From contig JAQFWX010000046.1 in NCBI GenBank assembly GCA_027605045.1, positions 1 to 64,000 on the forward strand: a DNA stretch of 64,000 nt, written 5' to 3'. The notes beneath the pieces were generated by a model that was given only the letters and a program-made list of their open reading frames with translations, ran no database searches and was not told the DNA's origin. Shown here in pieces: positions 40,332 to 52,681 of the stretch. How positions within the stretch are numbered: the stretch's first letter is position 1; each line of letters begins with the position of its first letter. The stretch comes from Phallus indusiatus. Taxonomy: Eukaryota > Basidiomycota > Agaricomycetes > Phallales > Phallaceae. The position numbers and the translations under genes are program-made.

Positions 40332-42446
40332 ATTGCGAAAGGTTATTTGAATTTGCGAATGCGCTGAGGTGGAGATGCACCAAGTTATCCATTTTTATAG
40401 ACATTCTAGAGGACACATGACGAGATAGCCTTCCCATGATTTCTGTCATGAAATGTCAGAAAAAATGCTACTGAGAGTGCCCTCTATTGACACTTGACCT
40501 TCTCAATCTGCCAAAATGTGCTCATGACCAGGTCCTAGTAGTGGAGTTAGAGGAAGAACAAATTCAAATTCGCTTCGCATTCAGTGCCACAGTCGCCTAG
40601 TACTTTTTACCCCTCGTCTCTAGACAAATATGTCATGTGCAGACTTCGAAAGTTGCCCTAAACGCGCATACACGGCCATTCTTCATATTTCTTTCGAGTT
40701 TTCAGACAGCTCAGGGCCTTCCGAGCCTGCCATAAGCTATGCAAATAAAGTTTGAGAAGATAGTTTTATTGACTTCGAGAAGTTCGTTGTCAAAAAAATA
40801 TATAAAAATTTACGCGTCTCTTCGCGTCTGTCATCTGGGGGCACGACCGCCTAGTATTTTTGTGCCAGTCGGGTTTTCGTGTTATAAGTAATTTTCTGGA
40901 TGTAATGCCGGGGCTCCACAATGATTCAATGTAATACTTACTTTTATTTGTTTGTATTGGATTTTTGAATAAAATCCAGCCTTTCACGTGACAAAATCTT
41001 CTTGAAGAACACGTTCGAATTCCACATGGCTCTATGCATACTACTCTTCCTTTATCTGTTCATCATTCTTCGCGATTATTACAGCGAATCTATCATTTGC
41101 TCCCCAATTTCCCGAGTTTCCGCTTTGAAATAAGTCCTGCGAGATCCCTCGAGTGTTCACTTTATTTAAATAGGTGAAAACACGAAAACACAAGCATTGA
41201 AAAATGAATTCGGTTATCGCGAGGAGTGCAAACTTATAGTTTCTTGTTTTTACTGCTCCTTTTCCATACCTAGACGTTACAAGAGGTTACAAAGTTTCCC
41301 AATATTATTGAATCATGACCTACAGCTGCATCAGATCGAGGCAGATGATCTTGAGGCGATCTACTCATATTTGAAAAAAGAGTTGTAAGAAAATAACTGA
41401 GATATAATCAAGGGAAATAATGTTAGCGACGTCGACACAGATATCCGTGTCATCGACGCCTCCACCAGACTGCCCCCCTCGTTTTTCGTGTTTTCTTTTT
41501 CCGTTTTCTTTTTTATTTTATAAGGAGTGACGAAGACAACTATAATTTCAAGTAATATAGTTGTGAATAACGTATTGCGACATACTAAACAGCCGTCTAT
41601 TAGGGAACAGGCAAGGGGTTTTGGAGACCCTTATTGCCGTAGTCGCGGAATTTAAACGTCACCGCGTCACCTTGATCTCCCACTATCATTTATTTTTAAA
41701 CCTTTTTACACGGCGAGCTCGGACTGTATATCTGCTTGTTTCCGAGCCAACAATACGATCACTAGATCATTCGGGCCAACGTGTGTTTAAACCAGTAAAT
41801 TGTCGAGTAATTTCTTTGTGTTTATACACATCAAAAACCCAATGACATATCTGAAGCGAACATTGTTCAATTTTTCAAAACAGAAATTCACAGCCTGCCA
41901 AATACCTATGACAAACTTGAACAAAATGAAATGGTCCATACGAAATAAAACTCGGCCAAAACCCGGCATCGAAAGCATTGTTTACATGTATGTATATGTG
42001 CATCTTTGCAGGCTTAACGAACACCCCAACAAAATGATGCCGAGATGTGTACCTTATGCACCAACATAATACGTGTAAGTATGTAATGGGTAATCAGGTA
42101 ATCATCGGACACGCAGCCGGGATTCTCACTCAAAGTTTAAGAACCGCCGGCAAAGCTTTTCATGCCGGTGGAGGATACAGACGCATCTCTTCTAAAATAT
42201 CTCAGTCGTAATGTTGTTTGTTGAAATCTTAAGAACGCCAGCCATGATGTGATTTGAAATACGGGACAGAAGTGCTCGGCCGGCTACCGGCACGCCGCAC
42301 GCCCGTGGTTGTAATCTCACTATCTTCGCCCATATTGCGTTCGGCACTAGGTCAACTAATGTAGCTCCTTCAGTTACTCTCATGATACCTTTGCTATATT
42401 AAGACTTTTTCCACTCTCTTCCCTTCCTCCTCTATTTCCTACCCGA
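40332..42446. other. 2.1 kb intergenic region
   Basis: Short frames at 41197-41388 (+), 41621-41845 (+), 41800-42069 (+) and 42192-42383 (-) were examined. None is long or conserved-looking. The first ends in an amphipathic helix (QIEADDLEAIYSYLKKEL) and might be a last exon, but nothing upstream joins to it convincingly. Confidence 0.4.
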
Positions 42447-45023
42447 ATGTCAACCGACATACTGGACGACCGCCGCCCGTCCAACAGTGACGATTTCCCT
42501 GGCGAAAGAAAAGGCAAAGAAACTTTAAATGTGGACGATCCTTTCCTTGTAATGTTTGATATTGATGACCCAGAAAACCCCAAAGTACCCTGTAGACTTT
42601 ATAAACACGATTTATCGCTGACATTCATTAGAATTGGAGCTCTAAGAAGCGTTGGGTATTGTAAGCTCCTGCAAGATTATGAATCGCACAACGTTGATTA
42701 TCTTTACTAGGACCTTTGTCGCTGGGACTTTTATTCTTTCTTCGTTAGTGGAGTCAAGGAATATCAACGTCAAACCGTTAGAACTAACAAAATCATGCAC
42801 ACATAGAACTTTCGCGAGCTCCTCGCCTTCAGGAATAGTTCAACATATGATTGACAAGTTTCATTTTTCGCATCTTATTGCTACTCTAACAATATCATTA
42901 TTCGTTTGCGGTAAAGTAAATCAAAGTTTCCATTGCTTTTTCTGACTGAATTCATTAGGTTACGTCTTGGGTCCATTGGTTTGGGCGCCATTATCCGAAC
43001 AGGTTTTTTAGGAATCACATCTTTGTTGAATGAGAATTCATGACGCTTTCCAATTCATTATAGTACGGTCGGAAGTAAGCTCAAACTATTGATGTGGCTG
43101 TTTATTGGATTAATTACTCAATCGAATAACGGCGTTGACAGACCATTTTTTATTGCATCATTTACTGTGTACACCTTGTGTCAAGTCGGAAGTGCTCTCG
43201 CACCAAACACAGCTGCGCTTTTGGTCTTTCGATTTTTAGGAGGATGCTTTGCTGCGAAGTAAGTGTATTCTGAAATCACTACGAGGAACATTGTCATCTC
43301 CATGACTTAATTCTCTAGCCCAATAACAAATTCTGGAGCCTTTATATCGGACATGTATGTATGACTATTAAATCTACCATGTCTTACTATCTGACGTACG
43401 ATCACACACTAGATGGGATGCACGGGAGAGAGGTAAAGCAATGGCTATAGTGAGTGGCTGTTCTGGACGCTTTGTCTAATCCCTAAAATTTTATATAGTT
43501 TTGCGTTGCCCCTTTTATAGGACCCACGCTGGTAGGCATATCGTGTTTTCAAGTTCTAATTTACTAACTACTCTGCAGGGTCCTCTCGTGGCCGGGTTTA
43601 TTGAAGTGAGCAACATTTCGTTTAGGTGGCTGTATTGGGTACTAGCTTGCTTTGTGAGTTGTTCGAATTTTTTTGTAATCAAGCGAAAGTTTCGACAGCC
43701 TGAGGTCACCAACGCAAGGCAGGATCTTGTCTTTTCGTTATTATTTTTTTCATCCCCGAGACATATGCACCGGTTATTCTTGTCAGAAAGGCTCGTCGAA
43801 TAAGAGAAGAATCAGGTGATTCACGGTACTATGCACCTTTAGAGGCCCTTCGTATTCCTTTCAAAACGCGGTTAAAACGTATCCTCGCTAAACCATTTTT
43901 ACTATTCTTACACGAGCCAATGCTTGTAGCTATGACAGTTTATGTTTCGGTACGTGTTTATTGCTTCTTTTTTCAATCTAGTACATACAGGAAATGACTC
44001 GGACCCTATTACCAGTTTGTTTATGGCTGCATTTACATTTTATTTGAAGCATATCCCATCGTATTTGGTGAAGAACATCATATGAATGCCGGAAGCACAG
44101 GTATGTCGTCGACGGAAATTTTCACAGATGATAAGCTTCTGTTGAAATGACATTTTGCGAAGGTCTCATGTTCTTACCCATTCTTACTGGATGTGTCACC
44201 GCTGGGATTCTGGTAAATTCAATACATTAACCGTCATTAAAAAAACTAATTTCCTTGGTATTATCAAAGTATCGTACCGTATTCCAGCCGATTTACGAAT
44301 CCGACCTAGAGAAATATAGCCCGGACAAACCACCACCCGAAGTACGACTCAAATCTGCTATGTACAGTGGTCCTTTCTACGTGATATCATTCTTCTGGTT
44401 TGGGTGTGTTTATTTTCTTTTTCAACCGGACGCTGGTTTGACGTAATACTGCTAGATGGACGTCCTATCCGTTTATTTCGTATTGGGCATCCGTGAGTGC
44501 GCTCCTTCAAGTTGGGATTATAACGATTTACATAATTTGACGATTAAAAACTATGTGTTAGATGTCTTCTGGAGTTTTCCTAGGCGTATCAATCAGTCTC
44601 ATATTTGTGAGTGTATATCAGATAGAATATATGGCAATAACACAAATCGGGCCGCTCGTAGGTTGCCTTGACTAATTACATAGTTGGTAGGTTTTCAGTA
44701 GATCCTTTCCTCCTTTTTTTAAAAAAAACATGTCGATTATATTAGACGCATACCTTTCTGTGGCAGCATCAGCTCTCGCGGTTTATACCGTCATACGGTC
44801 CGCGGCTGGTGCTGGATTTCCATTGTTTGCCAGGGCAATGTACGATAAACTCGGTCCACGATGGGCGTCTACAGTTTTGGGAGTCGTTGCGCTATTCCTG
44901 GCACCAATTCCCCTAGTCCTGCACAAGTACGCCGTGCTTACCCTTCTTCTTCTTCTTTTGTTTGAATTGTCTAGGTACGGAGAAACGCTCAGGAAACGCT
45001 CAAGATATGTTGCAAATATATAA
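42447..45023 (+). CDS. MFS transporter, DHA1 family (polyamine/drug antiporter type)
   Basis: At least 18 short exons separated by 47-75 nt introns. The first 17 join in phase: 42447-42584, 42632-42660, 42711-42743, 42807-42910, 42959-43002, 43064-43074, 43142-43258, 43319-43354, 43413-43449, 43499-43531, 43579-43653, 43719-43949, 44016-44100, 44163-44212, 44270-44403, 44456-44492, 44562-44606. The end is ...-44926 and 44975-45023. The acidic N-tail ends in DDPENPKNWSSKKRW, the classic opening of fungal DHA1 carriers. Further motifs are GPLVWAPLSEQYGRK (motif A), NTAALLVFRFLGGCFAANP, IGPTLGPLVAGFI (motif C), IPETYAPVILVRKARR and SAAGAGFPLF. The product (~500 residues, 12 TM helices) exports polyamines, drugs or metabolites by proton antiport. 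One exon is only 11 nt. The join between 44606 and the exon with codon 44730 cannot be made in phase, so a missed exon or a lesion at the T/A homopolymer (44712-44728) is possible. Confidence 0.85.
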
Positions 45024-45393
45024 AACCTTCCACGATACACCATATCTGCTTTCTTCTCCAAATTGTTTTCGCACCAGTAGATTCCCAATTGGACTTCCCT
45101 TTGTTCAAGATTTGATCGAGATAGAACATGTTATTGCGTATCTGCATAATGTGTAATCCGTTTCGAGGGTATGCCATTAACATACATAGGATCTTCGGCT
45201 TAATGAATATGCTCCGCATGAACCCTCGATTTCATTCTGTTTAATAGAGCATTTTTTTCTTTCATTCCTGGCATCTATTGCCATGCTTCGAGTTAGTTTA
45301 TGTTGCATTAGGTTTTCTCTCTTCATCTTGGACTTTAGATTGTCCTAATGCAAGCACATTTCCTTAGTATACGATTGTATTGTTGAGTCATCT
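45024..45393. other. Convergent 3' intergenic region
   Basis: About 370 bp, T-rich, between the MFS transporter and the double-psi beta-barrel gene. No gene is seen. Confidence 0.5.
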
Positions 45394-46103
45394 TCATTTA
45401 CATATCTGTTCAAAGACGTTCCTAACACACAAGTACATGACAACCAGTGTCATTGGATGTGAAGCAGCGCAGCTTGGACATCTAAAATGGTATTTCTCTT
45501 CTGGAGGAATTTGCGGATGCTCCTCAGTCTATGAATCGCCATCGGACTGGTTGATATTTTCTCCTTTAGACAATCATTCTGAAAACGCCTAATATGTATT
45601 CTGCTTACCATTGAACACTCCAGCGCTGAGGTCCGAGAACTCTTCAAACAGTCCTTCGGAAAGATCAATACTATCTTCCGTTTCGCAGGAAGGACACTCG
45701 TCCGCGACCACGGCTGTAGCCCATCTTCCTGTGTTCGTATCCGTGAGCTGAATAGTCCTCCCACAATTGATACCACCGGCATATTTTACGGTCTCTAAAC
45801 ACATTACTCCTCAGCGTCTTGAGGGATATCATTACATAAAACTATAACTTACGAAGTGCCACGATATGCGCCCAATCGCTATTCACTGCCCCACAAGCTC
45901 CTGCGTTGCCCTTTTGGTAATAAAATGTTGCACTATCAAATTTAAAATTCATGCCTCAGTAAAAGAATGAAAGACTGAACTTACATTCCGTTGTAAAAGG
46001 CGGAATCAGCAGAGTATCGTTCTGATACAGGCGCAGACACTACCAGCGACGACAAGCATAGAAAAAGGAAAGTAATTGCTTTCAAAAAGATGGTAGTGTA
46101 CAT
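45394..46103 (-). CDS. Secreted double-psi beta-barrel protein (RlpA/barwin/expansin-like)
   Basis: Four exons on the minus strand (46103-45985, 45932-45853, 45794-45609, 45500-45394) give about 163 residues. A signal peptide (MYTTIFLKAITFLFLCLSSL) leads into the DPBB fold: ATFYYQKGNAGACGAVNSDW, then GGINCGRTIQLTDTNTG, then VVADECPSCETEDSIDLS with the conserved Asp, then the final Ser/Ala-Gly segment. Small secreted proteins of this type are abundant in basidiomycetes and often work at cell walls or during plant interaction, but activity is unproven. Normally the protein stops soon after a W/Y-H-F word. Here the last exon reads EEKYHF and continues for 29 residues to the stop, so the final splice site is less certain. 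Confidence 0.85.
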
Positions 46104-48409
46104 ATTTGATGAGTAATATGGAGCTTTACTTAGGAACGAAGGAAGAGATTGAGATTATTTTTAGTCGTTCCTCCTGTCATTTATATAGCAAAAACGAATG
46201 AGACCCGTGGTCTCAACGAGGACTTGGAAGATTGAGTCGGATAAGCCTAGAAACCATGAATGAATTGAATTGTTCTTGAGCATGGTATCATTTCAAAATC
46301 TAGAAGATGCCTTACCAACTTATACTCTGTTTCTAATGGCTCACGCATGTTATTGGTGCGCTCTAGGGTCGGCACTGTGCAACATCCGTCTTAAAAGTAG
46401 TCTGTTTATATATGCTTTTAGTATCAACTATGACATGGTTTTATTAGTAAAATATGAAAGCCTGGTTTCTGAAAACTCTTCTTGAGCCAACAAACTTCTA
46501 AAGGAAATGTAGAGAACATATACGCCGCGTGTCAACGAGATGAACTCACACCCGGTATCCTAAATTTTTGTGTGTGTAAATTGTGGGCAACACGCACCAT
46601 AACTACTAATTGGGCTCTGTTGTCAAATGAAAAGAGATAGCGGTAAGTAATTGAGGTCAGAACCATGTTTGATAACCAAGTCAATTGAATCGCCGGAGAT
46701 ATGCTTTGGCGTAGGAAGCATTGCCAGTCGTTGAGCTTAGCGGATCTCAAAATACTGAACATATCGCTAATTAACGTATGATATGTTAAGCTATAGTAAG
46801 CCTAGTCCAGACGAATAGACATTTCCGCACAAGGGAACTCAACTGCCTTACACAGGTCATAATAAACATAACAATCATAAGGATAAATATCGGTTATACA
46901 ACATTGTAGTGGTGTCACATTTTTAAAAACAAAAATAAGGGATCCTATATCATTCCTTCCTGCCGAATAAACAAGCCACTGATGATGGTTATGTTTTAAG
47001 TTTGTACCAACTTTCCTGGAGCTTGATATATTAGCCGATCGGGTCTATCATGATCGTTGGCTCACTATGCCAGTGCCGGCGGTGCTGTTTGATTGATGGG
47101 CATATGTATGGTTCATTGCCTTTTCCCCCGAAAATCACATGGAAATCTGCGTTAGAAGTTCACTTGACGGCAACCGACCTTCGCAGTCGTCAGACTGTGG
47201 CAATTTCGTTTGTTATGAGGGATGGTGGACAATTTTATATTGATGAATTTAGCCTGAGCTTTCCATAAAGGTGCATTTTTTTTTTCAAGTTCATCGAGAA
47301 GAAGCGAGACAAAAAACCAACACTTGAGCTAAAAGAATTTGAGTTCAGTGAACCCGAATATATGTTCCGGAGTGACGGAACACGGTAAGCTATAAATAGT
47401 TGACATGAGAAAGGCCTTGTTCTTCCATAATTTGTTCCGATACGTTCTATAGTAATCCTTATCCAGAACAAAGGACAAACACACTAAACTAGATCGACTT
47501 GTGCCGGAACTTGAGGTAATCACGCGCGTCAAATAAACAAAAGGAGCGATACACACATATTTACATATCAGTTATTATTATTATGCACACTCCACCATCC
47601 TTTTTTTTACTTGTCATTCACAAAATTAGTCTACATCAAAAAAAGGAGCGAATAAGAGAGAGCGAATAGACAAATGCAGTAACGACAGGTATATATATAC
47701 TATATAACAAAGAAGTCGGAAAAAGGAGTGACAATTTGTATAACGATTGCAAGAGCTGTAAGAGCATTTTGGACAACGATTGAGAAAGCAAAGAAAATAT
47801 ATAGATAAGCGAAGAAGAAAAATAAAAAGGAGAACAGAGGGAGAATAAAGGAAAGCAAATATATTGCTTACACTGTGGATAGAACATTAGTGCGGGTGAA
47901 AAGAAAAGGGTATAAAGTTCGGGGTATGGTGCATTCATAAGAAAAGTTCTATCTCGGAAAGAATGAGAAAGGTGTGATGTTCGAAAACAGCCGAAAGGAT
48001 TTGGCGTTTAGGGATTGATAAAACAAAGAGCGGATATGACGAAAAGAGAAACGAATAATAAGATTAAAAAAGCAAAGAGAAGTTCAGCCACAATCACCAA
48101 CACGAAAAAATAAATTTTCGTATGCCCAAAAGTCCACCCGAAGTGAAAACCAATCATGATGAAAGGAAAGGTATTCAGGAGGGGAGAGGAGAGGGAAGGG
48201 GGGGTATTATACCGGTTAATATGTAGATTTCACAACACAATACTTTTTATAGATAAATGATGTTTTAGATAAAAAGAAAAACTTTGAGCAAAATAAAACA
48301 TAAGGGGGTTACAGAAATGAACTAACCAATATATAACAACGATATGACGAGGAGAGGGAGGGAGGTAGGAAGGACGAAATAAACTTTCTTTTTTTATTAT
48401 TATCTCACA
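46104..48409. other. 2.3 kb intergenic region including 3' UTR of GATA factor 2
   Basis: Short frames at 46270-46485 (+), 46532-46762 (-) and 47050-47268 (+) were examined. The last ends in QFYIDEFSLSFP, which faintly resembles the end of a carbohydrate-binding jelly-roll domain, but only that tail is present. The A/G-rich sequence 47640-48400 is probably the 3' UTR of the minus-strand GATA gene. Confidence 0.4.
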
Positions 48410-50322
48410 CTATGCATCTTTGATACTTTCGTCCTTTTCATTGTTGGTATCAAACTGCATTACGCTGGCGCCGTCGATGGGAGGGACGTCGGCAGCTGGA
48501 GGGGTGTCCGATTCTGAGCGCGAACGGTTTTTGGTCGCTGGCTTTGAACCGGCTGGAGAAATCAGAACTGGAACTTTCGGGTTGGGGTCCTTGCCAGGGC
48601 GCACGAATTCACCGCGATCATTTAGCGGACGTGAGCGTTTATGAGCTTTCTCATAAAGACCACACTTATTACAAACCTAGGAACAAGAATTAATATTAAG
48701 AATTTAATAATTGAGGTTTTGGCGGGATTTTTTTTTTTTCGTTTGTTTGAATGTGTTTGTGCGTGTTCCATGCACGCACACACACACACACACCGAGACC
48801 ACTTACAATGTGACCTGGTGCCATTACACTCCGACGCCATGCTGAAACGTCGCGCCACGTCTTACAATTATAGCACTGCCTGCGCAGTAGCCGGGTGGGT
48901 TTAGTGTCTTGACGGCTGGTGAACTCGATCTATGAAATTTTAATTCGAATGCAAAGAAATGAATGATAGTAATAAGCAACGAACCTCATTTTCGTCAATG
49001 TCTTCCAAGCCCATTCCAAGGACAGGCTGAGGAGGCGTTGACGTGACTTTCTTCTTGACACGATACAACATCTCAACAGTAGGTGTTGGACCGATGATCA
49101 TGCTTTTTGCTAGACCCATCTCATAACCACCGCTGTGGTTGGAGTCTGCCCGCCTTGGACGAATCTTGGGCTTCTTTCCATCAGCCGAGCAGGAAGAATC
49201 CGAAGTGGCGGGTGAGTGATTGTGATTGGCAAGTGGCGGGAGCAAGTTGTGGTGAGATGATGCCATACCGCGTGGATCACATGTTTGCCAGTCGTTTCCG
49301 CAGGCATAGTGTTTCGGATTATGGTATGATGACGGCATGGAGCTATAAGGATTGGGGCCTAGTTGATAGGAAGAGGATGACTTGCTGCTTCCACGTTGTT
49401 CGTAGAAATCGCCATGTAGTGATGGCGATGATGAACCGGAGGATGTCGACGTCGATGCCGTGGGGGGAGGAGATAGGTGACCCGAGAGATTGGACTGATT
49501 ATAGTGGTGATGCCCATTAATATCAGACGAAGAATGGGATGGATAAGATGAGTATGTCGAGTCGTAGGACGACATACCCACGGGCGGTAATGCCACAGGG
49601 TTGAGACCTAGACCCAGTGAAGGGTAGGATGGGGCAACGCGATATTCGCCGCCGAAGTTTTTAGACCACGGTTCTTCACGCATGAGACCGAGAGGTCTGA
49701 CAAAATTGTCAGTGTCGGCTCGAGCGTAACTGCTAGCAAAACCATCTATCGCGGGACTATTGCTGTTGATGGTGTAAGGGGTAGGTAAAGAGTCGTGTAA
49801 AGTGGTATGTAAAGATCCGGTGGCGGAAGGTGGCGTGGCTGTTTCGCTCGAGTCAGGGGAAGGAGAGAGTTTGTGAGATGGAAATTGGGGCCGGAGGGCA
49901 TAAGACTCCTCTGGAGGAAACCTATTCCAACTCTAAAATAACAGGAAAATAAGATCAGAAAAAAAATTTTATACAGGGAAGAAGAAGAAGAGGGAGGCTA
50001 TGCTTCGATTCTCACCTCGGAAAGGGGGACCGACTGACGAAAATCTCCCGTCTCATGGCCGTTTAATTTGACATTCATATCGTAGCCCATGTCAAGAGAA
50101 TGGTTTTCTTGTTTGACACATTGAGGCACGAATGACGGGTGAGTATCTGGCCATTGAGAATAGGTATTGCCCTTTTCACCATAAGGACCAGAGGATAGAT
50201 TGCGAGCCGAGGGAGAAGCACGTAGACTATTAGAAAAGAGACACCCCCCCCACCGGTTAGTTAGCGGTTGAGATTGATGAAAAATAGCAGACATACTCTT
50301 GTTTTTTGTCTACAACCTGCAT
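48410..50322 (-). CDS. GATA-type zinc finger transcription factor 2
   Basis: Five exons (50322-50297, 50226-50016, 49932-48985, 48929-48807, 48676-48410) join in phase to 524 residues. A Ser/His/Pro-rich N-terminal region (for example DSTYSSYPSHSSSDINGHHH) precedes one finger at residues 414-441: CYNC, a 20-residue loop containing DVSAWRRSVMAPG, then CNKCGLYEKAHKRSRP. An intron falls inside the loop just before VCNKC. It shares the rare SAWRRS...PG core and CNKCGLYE(R/K) ending with GATA factor 1 in this window. A basic DNA-contact tail (KRSRPLNDRGEF) follows and the C-terminus is acidic (NNEKDESIKDA). It is a nuclear regulator expected to bind GATA sites; the pathway is unknown. A (CA)n microsatellite sits in the intron at 48677-48806. 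The leader upstream of 50322 is pyrimidine-rich on the coding strand. Confidence 0.88.
48768..48793. repeat. (CA)n microsatellite inside a GATA factor 2 intron
   Basis: About ten CA dinucleotides preceded by GCACG, lying within the intron that separates the two Cys pairs of the finger. Confidence 0.9.
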
Positions 50323-52681
50323 GATCGATCGGATGAGAGGGAGATGATGATGGAGCACAAGGAAGATGCCGCGAGGCGTAGGTGCGAGTTGCGAGCCAAA
50401 GAGCGAGAGGAACGCGAAGGAGAGTCCTGGGACAGGATTAAGGGTTCGAGATAATAAAAAAGAAAAAGAAAAGAAAAACAAAGGAGGGCGGGGCGGGTTG
50501 GTGAATGAAGAGGAAAGGGAAAAAAGGGAAAAAAAAGCCTTGCGTGTGCAAGTCGGTTCGCCCTTTAGAAGCCCAATTTTCTTCAAACTCCGCGCGCTTT
50601 GTGAGCCATCCCGTTCAGCGCGCGTACAGGTTGCCGTTCCCTTGGTGACCCCCATGATATCGTTGGCCAGCGGATTTGAGACCCCTCCTCATCGTCAGAC
50701 ACGTCGAGGACAGAACGGACAAACCTGAAACAACACTAACACGGCTCCGGGGGCTTTTCGCGGTCACTTTTGACCAAACATCAGAACGGCGGTCCTCTTA
50801 TACCGCATAGCGATATCATCAAGACGGGTCACTCTCGCCGCCCACTGCGGATCATCATTTTTTTTCATTTTCATTAAGCATGCATCAAGTATAAATTATT
50901 ATGTGTATATATGTATGTCCTTTTTTTCCTTGCTATGTACAATGACATATTCTGCGTCATCGTGTTAATCGGTACCCATGTTCAATTCAAAATCACGACT
51001 ATAAAACATGTACATATGGACCGTTTATCAAAGGTACTCACGCCTCTCGCCAAATCTCTACGCTTGTTATTATCTGCTTGTACAATTATCAGATTGCTTT
51101 CAGAACGCAATCAGAGAAGGATCACATCAGATTCTCCATATTCGAAAACACTCTGTTTTGAGCTGGTGGGTGATCGAGGATCATCAAGGACTGGGATCCA
51201 GATTCAGAGTCCTACAAAGCCTTGGCTTGATCGGTGAGTAATAAACTGATAATACACTACTACTAAGTCATCGCTGGTTTTACCATACCAACCGAGATTC
51301 AACGCCAGTCCACCAAACTACTTAAGCTTATAAGCATTTGACTCATTGAAAATTGTTTCAGAAGTATAACATCATCCTCGGGAAATGCCATAACAAGGCT
51401 CGGTGCTCTCAGCCATGGCCCATTTGGATGGTGGATCTTGCTCGGGATCAAAGAAGAGAAAACACAAGCTCCAAGTCGACGGATATGACTCATTAATAAT
51501 CATCCGTTATCACAGGCACAGGGACGGAAGGAGTGGGAATACCTTCCAAATTTACCTCTCCTTTACGGGAGAGTTATATGCGCTGCAGTATTATGTTCCA
51601 GCAACTGAGAATGGGGATGTCGGTTTATAAGCAGCCAGAACCTGGTGGGTTTGTCATGTCGGAAGACGAGACCCCGTGGTAATGCTTCGTTATTGCTTTG
51701 TCAATAAAATTGAACAGTGTTCTTTTAAAATTAGAGTAAAATTACGAACCAGTAAGAATCAAAAATCAAAAAATACTACTGATCGTGCATTTAAATTACG
51801 ACACTCTCCCGGCATATAATTGAAACTAGATGCACTGGGTTCGAGTTTAACTTCCACCATAACATGTTTCAAGATCATGAGTTCTATTTTACCTAAAAAA
51901 TTGAATAATACTCAGTAGAAGCGGAACACCCAAAGATCATGACGGAAAAGTATTACATCAACCATAATTCTTTAATAAATACTCAAATTTCGCTCTTCTA
52001 CCTCCGGATTGCAAGTAACGCACTGTGGCGTGGAAATCCAATAATTTAGTCTCCCTGGGTATCAGCGGCTCAGCGATCATCGCTATATATGTACCACTAA
52101 AGTCAGCCATCTTTTTCTCTCGCGCCTAAGATGCGATTCTTCCAACTACATATGGAAGAATGCGCGAAAAGAAAAAGTTACTTTTATCGGAGTTTAGCTG
52201 GGTGTAATGTGATCATTAGGGAAGAAATAAAACACGCAGTTCGGAGAAGAACACTTAATCCGGATTCATATGGCTGTCCTAAAAAAGGTAATCAGACCCT
52301 TTGTTATCAAGAAAGCTCTTTATTTGGGGATTTCTTCCGCTATTATGAGTTTTACCGTCAACTCAATTCTTCCCGGAATGACTAGGTATGTGCGTGAGAC
52401 GATTTAGCCTGAAATAATCTGGGTGAACAAGCGCAACTGAATTCGAGAAATTGGGGTTTGCACATACATTGGGAAAAAAAGGACTACAATTCTACTATTA
52501 AATCTCAATATTCGTACATGTGTATATAGCTCTTTCTCTTTATCAAAAAAGGGGTATATAACAAAGGCTTTGAGATATTATACGGATGATAATACAGTCA
52601 CGAACCATACAATTTGGCATCGTCAAGAAAAATCTAGATCGAATCATTGAGCACAATAAGACATACAGTTTTTTTTTCTGG
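50323..52681. other. 2.4 kb intergenic region
   Basis: The left part (to ~50720) is the leader of GATA factor 2 with a strong pyrimidine tract on the minus strand around 50445-50545. Plus-strand frames at 50911-51237, 51008-51241, 51403-51630 and 52131-52385 are short, mutually inconsistent and without domains. The last (about 80 codons, Arg/Lys/Tyr-rich) starts with a good ATG and might be a small protein; it is not supported further. Confidence 0.4.

Noticed and set aside
47050..47268. Carbohydrate-binding-module-like protein
   Set aside because: Only the last dozen residues resemble a jelly-roll end; the rest has no support.
48622..48858. Cys-rich small protein opposite the CA repeat
   Set aside because: It is intron sequence of GATA factor 2, including the (CA)n tract.
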